32,746 bases of DNA from contig JBHIET010000036.1 of the NCBI GenBank assembly GCA_046760785.1, positions 1-32,746 on the forward strand, given 5' to 3'. Positions 1 through 7,533 of the stretch are shown here, piece after piece. The notes under the pieces are model-generated. The model searched no databases. It saw nothing but the letters and a program-made list of their open reading frames with translations, and had not been told where the DNA came from. The stretch comes from JBHIET01 sp046760785. GTDB taxonomy: Bacteria > Chloroflexota > Anaerolineae > B4-G1. The translations under genes were made by a program, and so were the position numbers. The first letter of the stretch is position 1. The number at the start of each line of letters is the position of its first letter.

Positions 1-276
1 AGGACGACTGGCCTGATTTAGCTGCTAGCGGAGTGCGAAATCTAGGCTGAGCAGGCGGCGCGGGACAGAATGGTGAATCAAGGCAAAACGTGTGCTGATT
101 TGGGTCAGGCGGTTCGCGGTGTTCCTGATATTACACCGCCCCGGCGAGATTGTGATCGGTGTGGCCGTAGTTAGCGTGGCCGGAGTCATTGCCAGGGCAG
201 GTATATCGGTCCCGGTCGGACGGCGGGATGCCCCGCGCGCGGTTCCTGTGCCGGCCGGAGATCGTGAGTTTCGAAC
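1..276. other. No supportable gene
   Basis: Both strands were read. The short open frames have no recognisable domain and no ribosome-binding site. The only structure is a small palindrome (TGAGTT, TCG, AACTCA) at about 263-277, at the stop codon of the thioredoxin gene. It has no T-tract, so it is at best a weak terminator. Confidence 0.5.
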
Positions 277-708
277 TCAGGGGGTTGGAATAGGGGCCTC
301 CACCGCTGCCACGATCTCCGCCCTATCCAGCATCCCCGTCTGCGTCAACACCGCTTCCCCTGTGCCGTCCAGCAGCACGAACGTGGGCACGCCGCGCACA
401 CCATAGCGCGTCGCCAGCTTCCCGCTCACGTCGTCCATCACGTTCAGCCGCAACACCTGTGCTCGACCCTCCAACTCCCGTTCTAGCCCGTCCACGACGG
501 GCTTAGCCATCAGGCACGCGCTTCAGGTGTTCGAGTAGAATTCCACCAGCGTGGGTGTACCGTTGGTCACCTGCGCGTCGAACGCCGCCGTCGAAGCCAG
601 TTCATCGCCCGGCGTCCGCAGAAATAGATAGCCTCCTACCATCGCGGCGATCACGAGGAGCACCGACCAGTTCTCGCTCCAGAAACGTTTCATCCAATTC
701 TCCATCAT
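277..708 (-). CDS. Membrane-anchored thioredoxin, candidate selenoprotein (UxxC; in-frame TGA)
   Basis: This is a thioredoxin-fold oxidoreductase, likely facing the outside of the membrane and reducing or exchanging disulfides. A single membrane segment at residues 15-31 (WSVLLVIAAMVGGYLFL) precedes a thioredoxin domain. The domain has the beta strand TLVEFYSNT, the active site, and the cis-Pro motif RGVPTF. The frame is interrupted by one TGA at 523-525 (codon 62). It lies where the first Cys of CxxC belongs, giving T-[TGA]-S-A-C, and the second Cys (C65) is intact. Reading TGA as selenocysteine restores a normal 143-residue protein. A hairpin follows at bSECIS distance. The start ATG at 708 directly follows the methyltransferase stop codon. 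The alternatives are a Cys-to-stop mutation or a base error in the sequence. Sec-containing thioredoxins are a known selenoprotein family, but no sel genes are in view. Confidence 0.72.
485..503 (-). promoter_or_regulatory. Candidate bacterial SECIS hairpin
   Basis: On the coding strand an uninterrupted 8-bp stem AGCCCGTC/GACGGGCT closes a GTG loop. The stem begins 20 nt after the in-frame TGA and the loop lies 28-30 nt after it. A further CT/AG pair can form across a bulged A. Known bSECIS elements are hairpins close downstream of UGA with a G early in the apical loop, and this fits. The stem lies in coding sequence, so chance GC complementarity is possible. Confidence 0.55.
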
Positions 709-1347
709 TCAGACCCCAAAGGTTTCCCAAACCTTTGGGGTCTTGATAGCTTCGATCACCCGCACGATCCCCAGTGCATGTTGCTCCACTCGCTGCACCT
801 CAAGCCCAGCCTGCGCCACGGTCTGGACTGTCTCCCGGTTCAGGTGGCATTCGCGGCTCCAGGCCTTCCACAGCGGGTGAAAAGCATCTGTTAGCCAGGC
901 TCCCAGGCCGCTGCCTCGAGTATGCTCCAGCAACACCAGCCGCCCGCCGGGCCGCCCTTCCGCAGGCTCAGGGCAACGCAACACGCGTCGCGCCTCCGCC
1001 AGCCCCCGTGCCGGGTCGGCGACGGAGCAGAAGACCAGCGAGGCTGTCACGGTGTCGAAACTGGAGTCGGCGAAGGGGAGGTGTTGAGCGTCAGCACAAA
1101 CCAACGCCGCGGGAGCCCGTGTGCGGCGGCGACCCGCCCACGCCAGCATCTCCCTGCTGGCATCGCAGCCTGTCACACGAGCTTCCGGCCCATAGAGCGG
1201 CAGGTTGATCCCTGTGCCGATTCCTATCTCCAAAACATCTCCGCTGAGTGGGGGAAACGTCTCTCGCCGCAACCGCCGGAGTAGCAGCCATTCCAGGGGC
1301 AGCATTCCGAGGTCGTAGACAGGGGAGATACCGTCGAAGACGCTCAT
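709..1347 (-). CDS. Class I SAM-dependent methyltransferase
   Basis: This is a small Rossmann-fold methyltransferase of the UbiE/PmtA-like type, 212 residues. Motif I is VLEIGIGTGINLPLY (about residues 39-53). It is followed by the acidic motif II residue in TGCDAS, a CADAQHLPFADSSFDTV segment and GGRLVLLEHTRG. The substrate is not predictable; phospholipid or quinone-like lipids are typical for relatives. Two oddities come from repeats. The peptide CPEPAEGR between two conserved strands is encoded by a GCCCTTC..GAAGGGC-type microrepeat at 954-974. The last residues (TPKVWETFGV) are encoded by the perfect palindrome at 711-743. No Shine-Dalgarno is visible because the upstream sequence is the AACCAACT microrepeat. 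The next gene starts immediately after the stop. Confidence 0.85.
   Translation of the reverse strand: MSVFDGISPVYDLGMLPLEWLLLRRLRRETFPPLSGDVLEIGIGTGINLPLYGPEARVTGCDASREMLAWAGRRRTRAPAALVCADAQHLPFADSSFDTVTASLVFCSVADPARGLAEARRVLRCPEPAEGRPGGRLVLLEHTRGSGLGAWLTDAFHPLWKAWSRECHLNRETVQTVAQAGLEVQRVEQHALGIVRVIEAIKTPKVWETFGV
711..743. repeat. Perfect 15-bp palindrome at a gene junction
   Basis: AGACCCCAAAGGTTT and its exact reverse complement flank a CCC loop. It forms the end of the methyltransferase frame and abuts the thioredoxin start codon at 708. Perfection and position suggest an inserted mobile microrepeat. It could also attenuate transcription or hide the thioredoxin ribosome-binding region. 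Confidence 0.85.
954..974. repeat. Intragenic palindromic microrepeat (CTGAGC..GAAGGGC family)
   Basis: This near-palindrome begins GCCCTTC and ends CTCAGGGC. It lies inside the methyltransferase gene and encodes the extra peptide PEPAEG in frame. Related copies lie at 10147-10178, 12744-12763 and, more degenerate, 29285-29304. Confidence 0.7.
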
Positions 1348-1363
1348 TCACAACCAACTGACT

Positions 1364-1391
1364 AACCAACCAACTAACCAACTAACCAACC
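1364..1391. repeat. AACCAACT microrepeat, copy 1
   Basis: This 28-bp low-complexity block of AACCAACC and AACT units is identical, base for base, to 19386-19413. Flanking units extend it to about 1352-1394. Read on the minus strand it supplies the last codons and TAG stop of nfo (LVG-stop) and fills the spacer before the methyltransferase. Confidence 0.85.
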
Positions 1392-2230
1392 AACCCCCGC
1401 AACACCGCCAGGTTCTCCCTATCCTCGTGCAGATCGTTGCTCTTGGGCGTCTCCAGCAAGCCCGGCAGTCCGGTCAGGCGGGGGTCGTTCAGCACGTTGC
1501 GGAATCCCTCGAGGCCGATGTGCCCCTTGCCGATGTGCTCGTGCCGGTCTTTGCGGCTCCCCAGATCTCCCTTGCTGTCGTTGAGGTGGAGCGCCTTGAG
1601 CCACTCCAGGCCGACAATACGGTCGAAAGCCTCCATCGTGGCGGTGTACCCCTCCGGCGTGCGCAGTTCGTAGCCGGCGGCGAAGACGTGACAGGTATCC
1701 AGACAGACTCCCAGCCGTTCCCCCTCCGGCGTGTGCTCCATCAGCCAGGCCAACTGCTCGAATCGGTAGCCCAGGTTGGTGCCCTGGCCGGCGGTGGTCT
1801 CCAGCAGAATCTGCGTGCGGAAGCCTGGCGTAACGGCGTGGACCTCTCCCAGCCCCCGCGCCACCTGCGCCAATCCTGCTTCCTCTCCCGACCCCACGTG
1901 CGAGCCCGGATGGAGTACCAGCCAGGGCACGCCCAGCGCCTCGCATCGCTTCAGTTCGACGATGAGCGTGTCGCGGGATTTCGTCCACAGTGCTTCGTCG
2001 AGCGCGCCCAGGTTGAGCAGGTAGGAGGTGTGGGCCACCACCGGTTGGACGCCCGTTTCCTCGGCCTTCGCCTTGAAACGGGCGATGTCCTCCTCGGTCA
2101 GAGGCTTCACCGCCCAGGCCCGGTTGGACTTGACGAAGATCTGTACCGCGTCGCAGCCCACTGACCGGGCGCGGTCGAACGCTTTGTACAGCCCGCCGGC
2201 GATGGATTCGTGGGCGCCAAGCCGCATCAT
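1382..2230 (-). CDS. nfo: Endonuclease IV (AP endonuclease)
   Basis: This zinc-dependent enzyme cleaves abasic sites in base-excision repair and is predicted to be cytosolic. It has 282 residues, the usual family length. The AP2 barrel metal ligands are all visible in order: HTSYLLNL, LHPGSHVG, LLETTAGQGT, CLDTCHVFAAGY, HLNDSKGDLGSRKDRHEHIG and the terminal LLETPK. The frame is open further upstream, but MMRLGAHES is the conserved N-terminus and GGAGGA precedes it. The ATGA at 2227-2230 overlaps the stop of the carbonic anhydrase gene, implying translational coupling. The second ATG, at 2227, has better spacing from the Shine-Dalgarno. The stop codon lies inside the AACCAACT microrepeat, so the original C-terminus may have been a few residues different. 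Confidence 0.95.
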   Translation of the reverse strand: MMRLGAHESIAGGLYKAFDRARSVGCDAVQIFVKSNRAWAVKPLTEEDIARFKAKAEETGVQPVVAHTSYLLNLGALDEALWTKSRDTLIVELKRCEALGVPWLVLHPGSHVGSGEEAGLAQVARGLGEVHAVTPGFRTQILLETTAGQGTNLGYRFEQLAWLMEHTPEGERLGVCLDTCHVFAAGYELRTPEGYTATMEAFDRIVGLEWLKALHLNDSKGDLGSRKDRHEHIGKGHIGLEGFRNVLNDPRLTGLPGLLETPKSNDLHEDRENLAVLRGLVG

Positions 2231-2760
2231 TCCTCCAAAGTGATCAGGCCCTGCGGGTATCGCCGCGCCAGATCCACGTAGACCTGCTTGAACTCGGTCC
2301 ACCGGGCCTTGTATTCCTCGCTCACTTTCTTCTCCAGCACTTTGGCCGGCACCCCCACGGCGATGTGGCCTGGCGGGATCTCCTGCCCCTGCCGGACGAC
2401 GGCCCCTTCGCCCACCACGGCCCACTCGCCGAGAACTGCCCAGTCGGATACTATCGCTCCCATACCGATGATGGCATAGTCGTGGATCATCTCCACGTTA
2501 TGGATGACCGCGCCGTGGCCGATGGTGACCCAGTTGCCGATGCTCGTCTGCTCGCCGGGACGGGCGTGGATGACGCAGTTCTCCTCCACGCTGCAATAAT
2601 CGCCGATGACGATGGTGCCATAGTCGCCCCGGATGCGCGCCCCCGCCCCGACCCAGCAGCCCTGGCCTAAGGTCACATCGCCATAGACATCGGCGGAGGG
2701 ATGGACGTAGGTGCCGACGCCGATGCGGGGCGTCTTGCCCTCGAAGGAGGCGATGGTCAT
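2227..2760 (-). CDS. Gamma-class carbonic anhydrase-like hexapeptide-repeat protein
   Basis: This 177-residue left-handed beta-helix protein shows hexapeptide repeats through most of its length. The three zinc ligands of the gamma-carbonic anhydrase family are present: H65 (CVIHARPG) and H82 and H87 (TIGHGAVIH). The C-terminal helix follows VGVPAKVLEKK. The likely reaction is CO2 hydration; many relatives called YrdA/PaaY-like have unproven activity. The start at 2760 (MTIASFEGK) is preceded by GGGAGAA at good spacing, so the longer upstream open frame is rejected. It sits 14 bases after the VWA gene and overlaps nfo. Confidence 0.9.
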   Translation of the reverse strand: MTIASFEGKTPRIGVGTYVHPSADVYGDVTLGQGCWVGAGARIRGDYGTIVIGDYCSVEENCVIHARPGEQTSIGNWVTIGHGAVIHNVEMIHDYAIIGMGAIVSDWAVLGEWAVVGEGAVVRQGQEIPPGHIAVGVPAKVLEKKVSEEYKARWTEFKQVYVDLARRYPQGLITLEE

Positions 2761-2774
2761 TGCGAGTTCTCCCG

Positions 2775-5120
2775 CTAGAACCTCGTGCCGCATTGAGCGC
2801 AGAACCGCGCTCTTTCTCTTATACTCGCACCGCAGTTGGGGCAGAAGCGGTCCGCGGCTGACGCAGGGGGAGCAGCCTTCGGCACTGGTGAGCCGCACTG
2901 AGGGCAAAAGGTAGCCCCGTCGCGCAGCGAAGCGCCACATTGGGGGCAGGTGAGGCCAAGAGGTGTCGCGGGAGGAGCAGGGGGTGGGGGAGGTGGAGGA
3001 GATATCCGCGACTGGCTGCGCCTGCGCAAGATCAGCACTGCGCCGACTACAATCGCCACGATGAGGAAACCACCGCAGCACAACGACGCACCCCCGACGA
3101 CGATCAGGTTCTCTTTGACCAAATCCAACAAGGAGCCAGGTTGCTCCGGTGGGACGTAGTAGTAGGTATTGCCACCCACGTCTTGGCCGTCCACACGCTC
3201 GACGACGGTTATGCTGAAGGGAGCGGTCTCGTCGTTCACAGATGCTTCGATGCGCATAGCGAACTCGGTTTCCTCGCCAGGCTCCAGCGGAACATCCTGG
3301 ATCACGGTCTCCCTTGCGTCCGGGTCGGCGACGACTTGATCGCCCTCGGTGCTACCGCCTTCCAGTTCGCCTCCGGCATCTTGCCAGCGCTCGAACAGGT
3401 CGGGTGGCATGATGATCGAGACTTTCGTCCCGGGTGGCGCTTCTGGAATGATCACCACAACGTCAACTTGGCCCATCCCATCCGCTGGGGCGATGATGAT
3501 GAACTCGACCTCGTCTGAACTGACGGTCTCGTCTGGATCGAGATCGAGGACGTGCAAGTTGCGTTGGACGATGTTGTTGTCACAGGGCACATCTCCCTCG
3601 CGCCGAATGGGGTCTGCATCCAACTCGACGCGAGCGAGCAGGCAGAAGTGGTCTTCGCCACTTGCCCCCGGAGGCTCCCAGGCGAGCGCTTCCGTTTGAA
3701 CGGACTCGCCCACTGGCACGTCAACTGTCGTCGAACCGACCTGGTGCCAGTCGCCAGGCCAATTGAGGCCGATCGCTGCATTGGCCCAGTAGGTGGTCAC
3801 GCGGGCTCCGTTGGCATCTTCATCCCCAATGTTGCGCACCCGGGTATAGATATAATTGGTCTGGCCGCGGATCGGGTTCTGGTGTAGATAGACACCGTCA
3901 TCCCTGTGACGAACGACTATGTCTTCGCTCATCCAGAAGGGCTCGTTGTTGGGATTTGAGCAGACGTTACCGTCGTCGTCTGGATGGTCGGCCATGAATA
4001 CGTCTGGGCCACCGCAGCGCGACGAATACTCAATTGAGATGGGGATGGTCTCTAGTGCAATGCCGTCTCCATCCACAATCAGGTCGAACTCGTGCAGGCC
4101 GTCGAGTGTGTCAGCAGGAGGGCAGATGTCAACATCAAAGGACACAAAAGTCTCCGGTCCGACATCGCTGTACGATTCAGGCGTGGAGGCGATCCAATCC
4201 TGATATCCGTCGGTCGCGCGCACGGTCAGCCGGCTGATGGTGCTGATCTCCTCCCCGACCAACTGGACGACGGCTTCGGGAATCTCGCTGGCGTCGGAGA
4301 GCGGAAAGTATTGCCCCCCGGTTTGCTCGGAGACGTACTTGAAGAACGAGGTCTCTTCTTCCAGATCATAGTTGCTGTTCACGCCGATGACCGCGATTTG
4401 CGCCTCGACGAGTTCCTGCACAACTTGCTCAAAGACGAGATCGTCCGCAGTATTTTCGATCTCGTCGCGGCCGGGATCAGTGCCATAGTCCACCCCAAAG
4501 AAAGTGCGGTCGTGGGGAAGCGCGTCGCCGAACAGGATGACGATACGCTTCGAGTTCTCTCGCCAGTTCAGGAACTGCATCTCCCACAGGGCGCGACTGT
4601 AAGATTCGGGCCAATCCTCGCCGTTTTCCAGCAAGATGCTGTTCAGTGCATCTCTGACGGCGTTTGCGTCTGTAGTGATATCTTGATCTAAGCGATACGC
4701 ATAGTCGTCCCCGGAACCATATAGTTCGCCGTACTGGGAATCAGCGAAGTTGTTATAGTCCACGAATGAGGCGGCGCCAAAGGCCGAGTCCGCTACCAGA
4801 TCGCGCAGGTCATTCATAATCTCGATGGACTGGCCTTGCACGTTGCTGAGTTCGTCGCCCATACTTCCACTGGCGTCCATCAGAAACACCACATCCACCC
4901 TGTCGGCGCTCACGTCTTCTCCGGTTTCAAACGTGATTGTCTTGTGGAGGCACTCTCCGCCGCAGAGTTCGGTCGTGCCCTCCTGCGCTTGATCGGTGGC
5001 CTTGACCGACATCTGCGGTGCCAGCAATGCCATCAGTAACCCGATTGTGATCAACGATGCCACGCCGACGCGCAGCCGTACTCGGCGCTTGATCCGCGTG
5101 AAGAGATGTGATGGTTTCAT
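2775..5120 (-). CDS. Exported, membrane-anchored VWA-domain protein with proline hinge and zinc ribbons
   Basis: This 781-residue protein has an unknown role, probably metal-dependent adhesion or scaffolding. An N-terminal hydrophobic segment (residues about 19-37) acts as signal or anchor. A von Willebrand A domain follows with the MIDAS motif DASGS (82-86), then beta-rich CARDB-like segments. A second membrane helix (about 672-698) leads to RRR, a run of seven prolines, and two zinc-ribbon units. Their CxxC pairs are near 725/728 with 739/742 and 760/763 with 774/777. The topology would put the VWA domain outside and the ribbons in the cytosol. ATG at 5120 is chosen because AAAGGAGAG lies 10 nt upstream; the ATG at 5150 has no such site. 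A VWA receptor joined through a membrane to cytosolic zinc ribbons suggests signalling or assembly, but no partner is evident. Confidence 0.85.
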   Translation of the reverse strand: MKPSHLFTRIKRRVRLRVGVASLITIGLLMALLAPQMSVKATDQAQEGTTELCGGECLHKTITFETGEDVSADRVDVVFLMDASGSMGDELSNVQGQSIEIMNDLRDLVADSAFGAASFVDYNNFADSQYGELYGSGDDYAYRLDQDITTDANAVRDALNSILLENGEDWPESYSRALWEMQFLNWRENSKRIVILFGDALPHDRTFFGVDYGTDPGRDEIENTADDLVFEQVVQELVEAQIAVIGVNSNYDLEEETSFFKYVSEQTGGQYFPLSDASEIPEAVVQLVGEEISTISRLTVRATDGYQDWIASTPESYSDVGPETFVSFDVDICPPADTLDGLHEFDLIVDGDGIALETIPISIEYSSRCGGPDVFMADHPDDDGNVCSNPNNEPFWMSEDIVVRHRDDGVYLHQNPIRGQTNYIYTRVRNIGDEDANGARVTTYWANAAIGLNWPGDWHQVGSTTVDVPVGESVQTEALAWEPPGASGEDHFCLLARVELDADPIRREGDVPCDNNIVQRNLHVLDLDPDETVSSDEVEFIIIAPADGMGQVDVVVIIPEAPPGTKVSIIMPPDLFERWQDAGGELEGGSTEGDQVVADPDARETVIQDVPLEPGEETEFAMRIEASVNDETAPFSITVVERVDGQDVGGNTYYYVPPEQPGSLLDLVKENLIVVGGASLCCGGFLIVAIVVGAVLILRRRSQSRISPPPPPPPAPPATPLGLTCPQCGASLRDGATFCPQCGSPVPKAAPPASAADRFCPNCGASIRERARFCAQCGTRF

Positions 5121-5179
5121 CTGTTGTAAACTCTCCTTTGTCCCGCCCACTCACCAGACGTGACGAGTCGCGCGCTGCA

Positions 5180-5512
5180 TTACTCCTCTACGTGCGGGAT
5201 GACGCAGATGAAGCGCAGCGTTCCTTCGCCGGTGTTCCGGTATCCGTGGGGCTCATCGGGGGGGATGAGGAGAGCGGCACCCGGTCGCATCTGGACCTCC
5301 CCCTCCGGCCCCTCCGCCATCCCCTCTCCCTCTAGGACGAAGATCTCGTGCTCGTAGGGATGCTGGTGGGTCTCGAAAACAGCCCCTGGTTGAAATTCGA
5401 CCACCCGCATGGCGAAGTTGGGAGCGCCCTCGGACTGCCCGATGATCCAGCGAATCGTGATTCCCTCCTCAACTGGCTCCATGGGAACTTCCCGATAATC
5501 TCGATTCAGCAT
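5180..5512 (-). CDS. Small single-domain cupin
   Basis: This 110-residue cupin_2 barrel has both metal-binding motifs: THQHPYEHEIFVLEGEG (H49, H51, then acidic and His residues) and IPPDEPHGYRN (H89). It probably binds one divalent metal. Function is not predictable; relatives range from dioxygenases to sugar or oxalate enzymes and sensors. An AGGAGGT site lies 5 nt before the ATG and overlaps the trxB stop, which suggests co-translation with thioredoxin reductase. Confidence 0.85.
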   Translation of the reverse strand: MLNRDYREVPMEPVEEGITIRWIIGQSEGAPNFAMRVVEFQPGAVFETHQHPYEHEIFVLEGEGMAEGPEGEVQMRPGAALLIPPDEPHGYRNTGEGTLRFICVIPHVEE

Positions 5513-5521
5513 GTCTACCTC

Positions 5522-6565
5522 CTATGTGTGCGCTATCTCATCGCGACTGGGCCAAAGATACTCCTCGCCTGCCGTGGCATGGGAGAGTCGGCCCAAGAAG
5601 CGATTGACCTCCATCGCCGCCATCGCGCCGGCACCAGCCGCCACCACGATCTGGCGAAACTCGGGGTTCTGCACATCCCCTGCAGCGAACACTCCCTGCG
5701 CACTGGTCCGTTGCCGGTGGTCGGTGATGATGTACCCATTGTCATCCATATCCACCTGTCCCTTGAAAATCTTGGTCGCCGGGATCAGGCCGATGTACAC
5801 GAAAACTCCGTCCGTGTCAAGCACCGATGTTTCGTCGGTCTTGACGTTGCGGATACGAACTCCCTTGACCGTCTCGTCGCCCAGGATCTCCTCGACGACA
5901 CTATCCCACACGAAACGCATCTTCGGGTTAGCGAAGGCGCGTTCCTGGAGCATACTGCAGGCCCGCAATTCGTCCCGCCGGTGGATGACGATGACTTCAC
6001 TGGCGAACCGGGTCAGGAACAGCCCTTCCTCTATGGCGCTGTCCCCTCCACCGACGACGACCACCCGTCGGTCCTGGTATAAAAAACCATCACAGGTGGC
6101 GCACGTGGAAACCCCACGCCCATAGAACTTCGACTCGCCGGAAACCCCCAGGCGGCGGGGGAAGGTTCCCGTAGCGATGATGACTGTCCAGGCACAATAG
6201 ATCTCCGACGAAGTGCGCGTCTCCAGGGGATAGGCGGAGAAATCCACCTCCCGCACTCCCTCCATCATCACGGTAGCACCGAACCTTTGCGCTTGCTCGT
6301 GCAGCCGCTGGGCCAAATCTGGACCGGCTATGCCTTCGGGAAAGCCAGGGAAGTTCTCTACTTTCTCGGCGTTCGCCACTTGGCCGCCAGGCAGAGAACT
6401 GGCAAAGACCAATGTCCTGAGGGCCGCGCGACCGGCATAGATGGCAGCGGTCAGCCCGGCCGGTCCCCCACCGAGAATGATCAGGTCGTAAACCTGATCC
6501 TCCTGCTGCTCCGCGTCTATAGGTTGTGCTTCCTGTTGAGTCTGCGTCAGCTTGAAGTCGAGCAC
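5522..6565 (-). CDS. trxB: Thioredoxin reductase (NADPH, low-Mr type)
   Basis: This flavoprotein transfers electrons from NADPH to thioredoxin or glutaredoxin-like proteins. It has 347 residues, about 25 more than usual because of a polar N-terminal extension rich in Q and E. The FAD motif is LGGGPAGLTAA (31-41), the redox-active site is CATC (C155, C158), the NADPH motif is VVGGGDSAIEEG, and the C-terminal FAD motif is GVFAAGDVQ. The start is GTG at 6565 with AGGAGAG just upstream. The stop of the disulfide oxidoreductase gene is one base away. Its likely partners are the CxxC protein encoded just upstream and the Sec-type thioredoxin at the far end of the gene run. Confidence 0.95.
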   Translation of the reverse strand: MLDFKLTQTQQEAQPIDAEQQEDQVYDLIILGGGPAGLTAAIYAGRAALRTLVFASSLPGGQVANAEKVENFPGFPEGIAGPDLAQRLHEQAQRFGATVMMEGVREVDFSAYPLETRTSSEIYCAWTVIIATGTFPRRLGVSGESKFYGRGVSTCATCDGFLYQDRRVVVVGGGDSAIEEGLFLTRFASEVIVIHRRDELRACSMLQERAFANPKMRFVWDSVVEEILGDETVKGVRIRNVKTDETSVLDTDGVFVYIGLIPATKIFKGQVDMDDNGYIITDHRQRTSAQGVFAAGDVQNPEFRQIVVAAGAGAMAAMEVNRFLGRLSHATAGEEYLWPSRDEIAHT

Positions 6566-6566
6566 A

Positions 6567-7220
6567 CTACTCTCCTATGCCAGTCAATGCCTCTCTTAGT
6601 CTCTCCAGCACCATCGGCTCCGGCGCGGCCCCCTCGATGTGTACCGTGTCGTTGATCACCGTGCGCGGCACGCCCATTACTTGATACTTTATCGCCAGAT
6701 GGGGAAACTCCGTCGCCTCCACCATGTCCGCCCGCACCATCGGGCTGGCGACGGCCATCTGGTGAGCCAGCACCACGGCCATCGGACAATAGGGACAGGT
6801 GGGGGTGATGAAGACTTGCATGTGCACCGGCTCGGTCACCTCCGCCAGCACCTTCAGTGTCCCCTCGCTCAGTTCCGGTTTCCCCGCCGCCACCAACTTG
6901 ATGGCGTGCAAGAGAGAAGTGAATTCGTAGCCGGAAGGGATGCCGTAGAAGCGCACCCCGTAGTCTTCCGTGCCGATGACGGCGATGGCGGGGATCTTGT
7001 CTACACCTAACTCCTCGGCCTTCTCCTTATCGGTGACGAAGTTATAGACCTCAGCCGTCAGTTGGTCGGAGAGTTGAGCGACTTCCTCGACCAGTTGCCG
7101 AGTCTCAGCGCAAAATTGGCACTCGAATTCCTGGGTGAACATCACCAGCCGGACTGGACCAGCCAGGTCAGCCAATTCCTGCTTTACCTGTCCTGCAATC
7201 TCTTCATTCAGTAAAGGCAT
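6567..7220 (-). CDS. Protein disulfide oxidoreductase with two thioredoxin folds (PDO / glutaredoxin-like)
   Basis: This 217-residue protein carries two tandem thioredoxin folds, each with a CxxC: CQFC (C34, C37) and CPYC (C142, C145). Each has its cis-Pro (DKIPAIAV and MGVPRTVI). The architecture is that of PDO proteins common in thermophiles, which are reduced by a thioredoxin reductase. The adjacent trxB fits this. The start at 7220 (MPLLNEE) is chosen because CAGGAGAAA lies at good spacing. An open frame upstream adds 11 residues without support. Confidence 0.92.
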   Translation of the reverse strand: MPLLNEEIAGQVKQELADLAGPVRLVMFTQEFECQFCAETRQLVEEVAQLSDQLTAEVYNFVTDKEKAEELGVDKIPAIAVIGTEDYGVRFYGIPSGYEFTSLLHAIKLVAAGKPELSEGTLKVLAEVTEPVHMQVFITPTCPYCPMAVVLAHQMAVASPMVRADMVEATEFPHLAIKYQVMGVPRTVINDTVHIEGAAPEPMVLERLREALTGIGE

Positions 7221-7297
7221 CTTTATTTCTCCTGAAACCCTTTCACGATTCAATTACAAATCTCTCAGAGGCTCACGGCCTCCTAGCGGTTCGTCCC

Positions 7298-7498
7298 TCA
7301 GATGGGGCCGGGGCCACAGGAAGCGGCGCTCGGCTTGCTGTTCCCGCCTGCCCCACCAACCCCAAACAACGAGATGGCCTTCTGTACCCTCAGGCTCCCA
7401 CACCTGGGGCACGTGGGAGCGGTCCGCTGAGCCGACGAGCGCACGAACAGCTCAAATCTCTCACCACACTCATCACAACGGTACTCGTAGATCGGCAT
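7298..7498 (-). CDS. FmdB-family zinc ribbon protein
   Basis: This 66-residue protein begins MPIYEYRCDECGERFELF, the hallmark of the FmdB/CxxC_CxxC_SSSS family, with a second pair CPRC. It should bind one zinc. The family was named from a putative regulator of formamidase expression, and its real role is unclear. A GGAGG site lies 9 nt before the start. It is the first gene of the redox gene run. A 77-base gap to the next gene contains a short GAGGC/GCCTC hairpin (7268-7282). Confidence 0.88.
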   Translation of the reverse strand: MPIYEYRCDECGERFELFVRSSAQRTAPTCPRCGSLRVQKAISLFGVGGAGGNSKPSAASCGPGPI

Positions 7499-7514
7499 AT
7501 TCCCCTACCTCCGA

Positions 7515-7533
7515 AATACCTGACTGGGGTATT
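7515..7533. promoter_or_regulatory. Candidate operator palindrome
   Basis: AATACC (7515-7520) and GGTATT (7528-7533) form an inverted pair with a 7-base centre. A further GGTATA copy directly adjoins and is the -10 box. Placement just downstream of the -10 would suit a repressor. No regulator is identified. Confidence 0.35.

Noticed and set aside
255..285. A T-arm-like sequence (TTCGAAC between short pairs), possible tRNA
   Set aside because: No acceptor, D or anticodon arms can be folded around it; it is only a small palindrome.
92..406. A 104-codon plus-strand frame near the left edge
   Set aside because: It overlaps the thioredoxin 3' part and has no ribosome-binding site or known motif.
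1350..1394. CRISPR array or direct-repeat array
   Set aside because: Units are adjacent with no spacers and no cas genes; it is a simple-sequence microrepeat.
2231..2425. N-terminal extension of endonuclease IV by 65 residues
   Set aside because: The extension is low-complexity Arg/Gly-rich sequence overlapping the carbonic anhydrase gene, and the conserved start has a Shine-Dalgarno.
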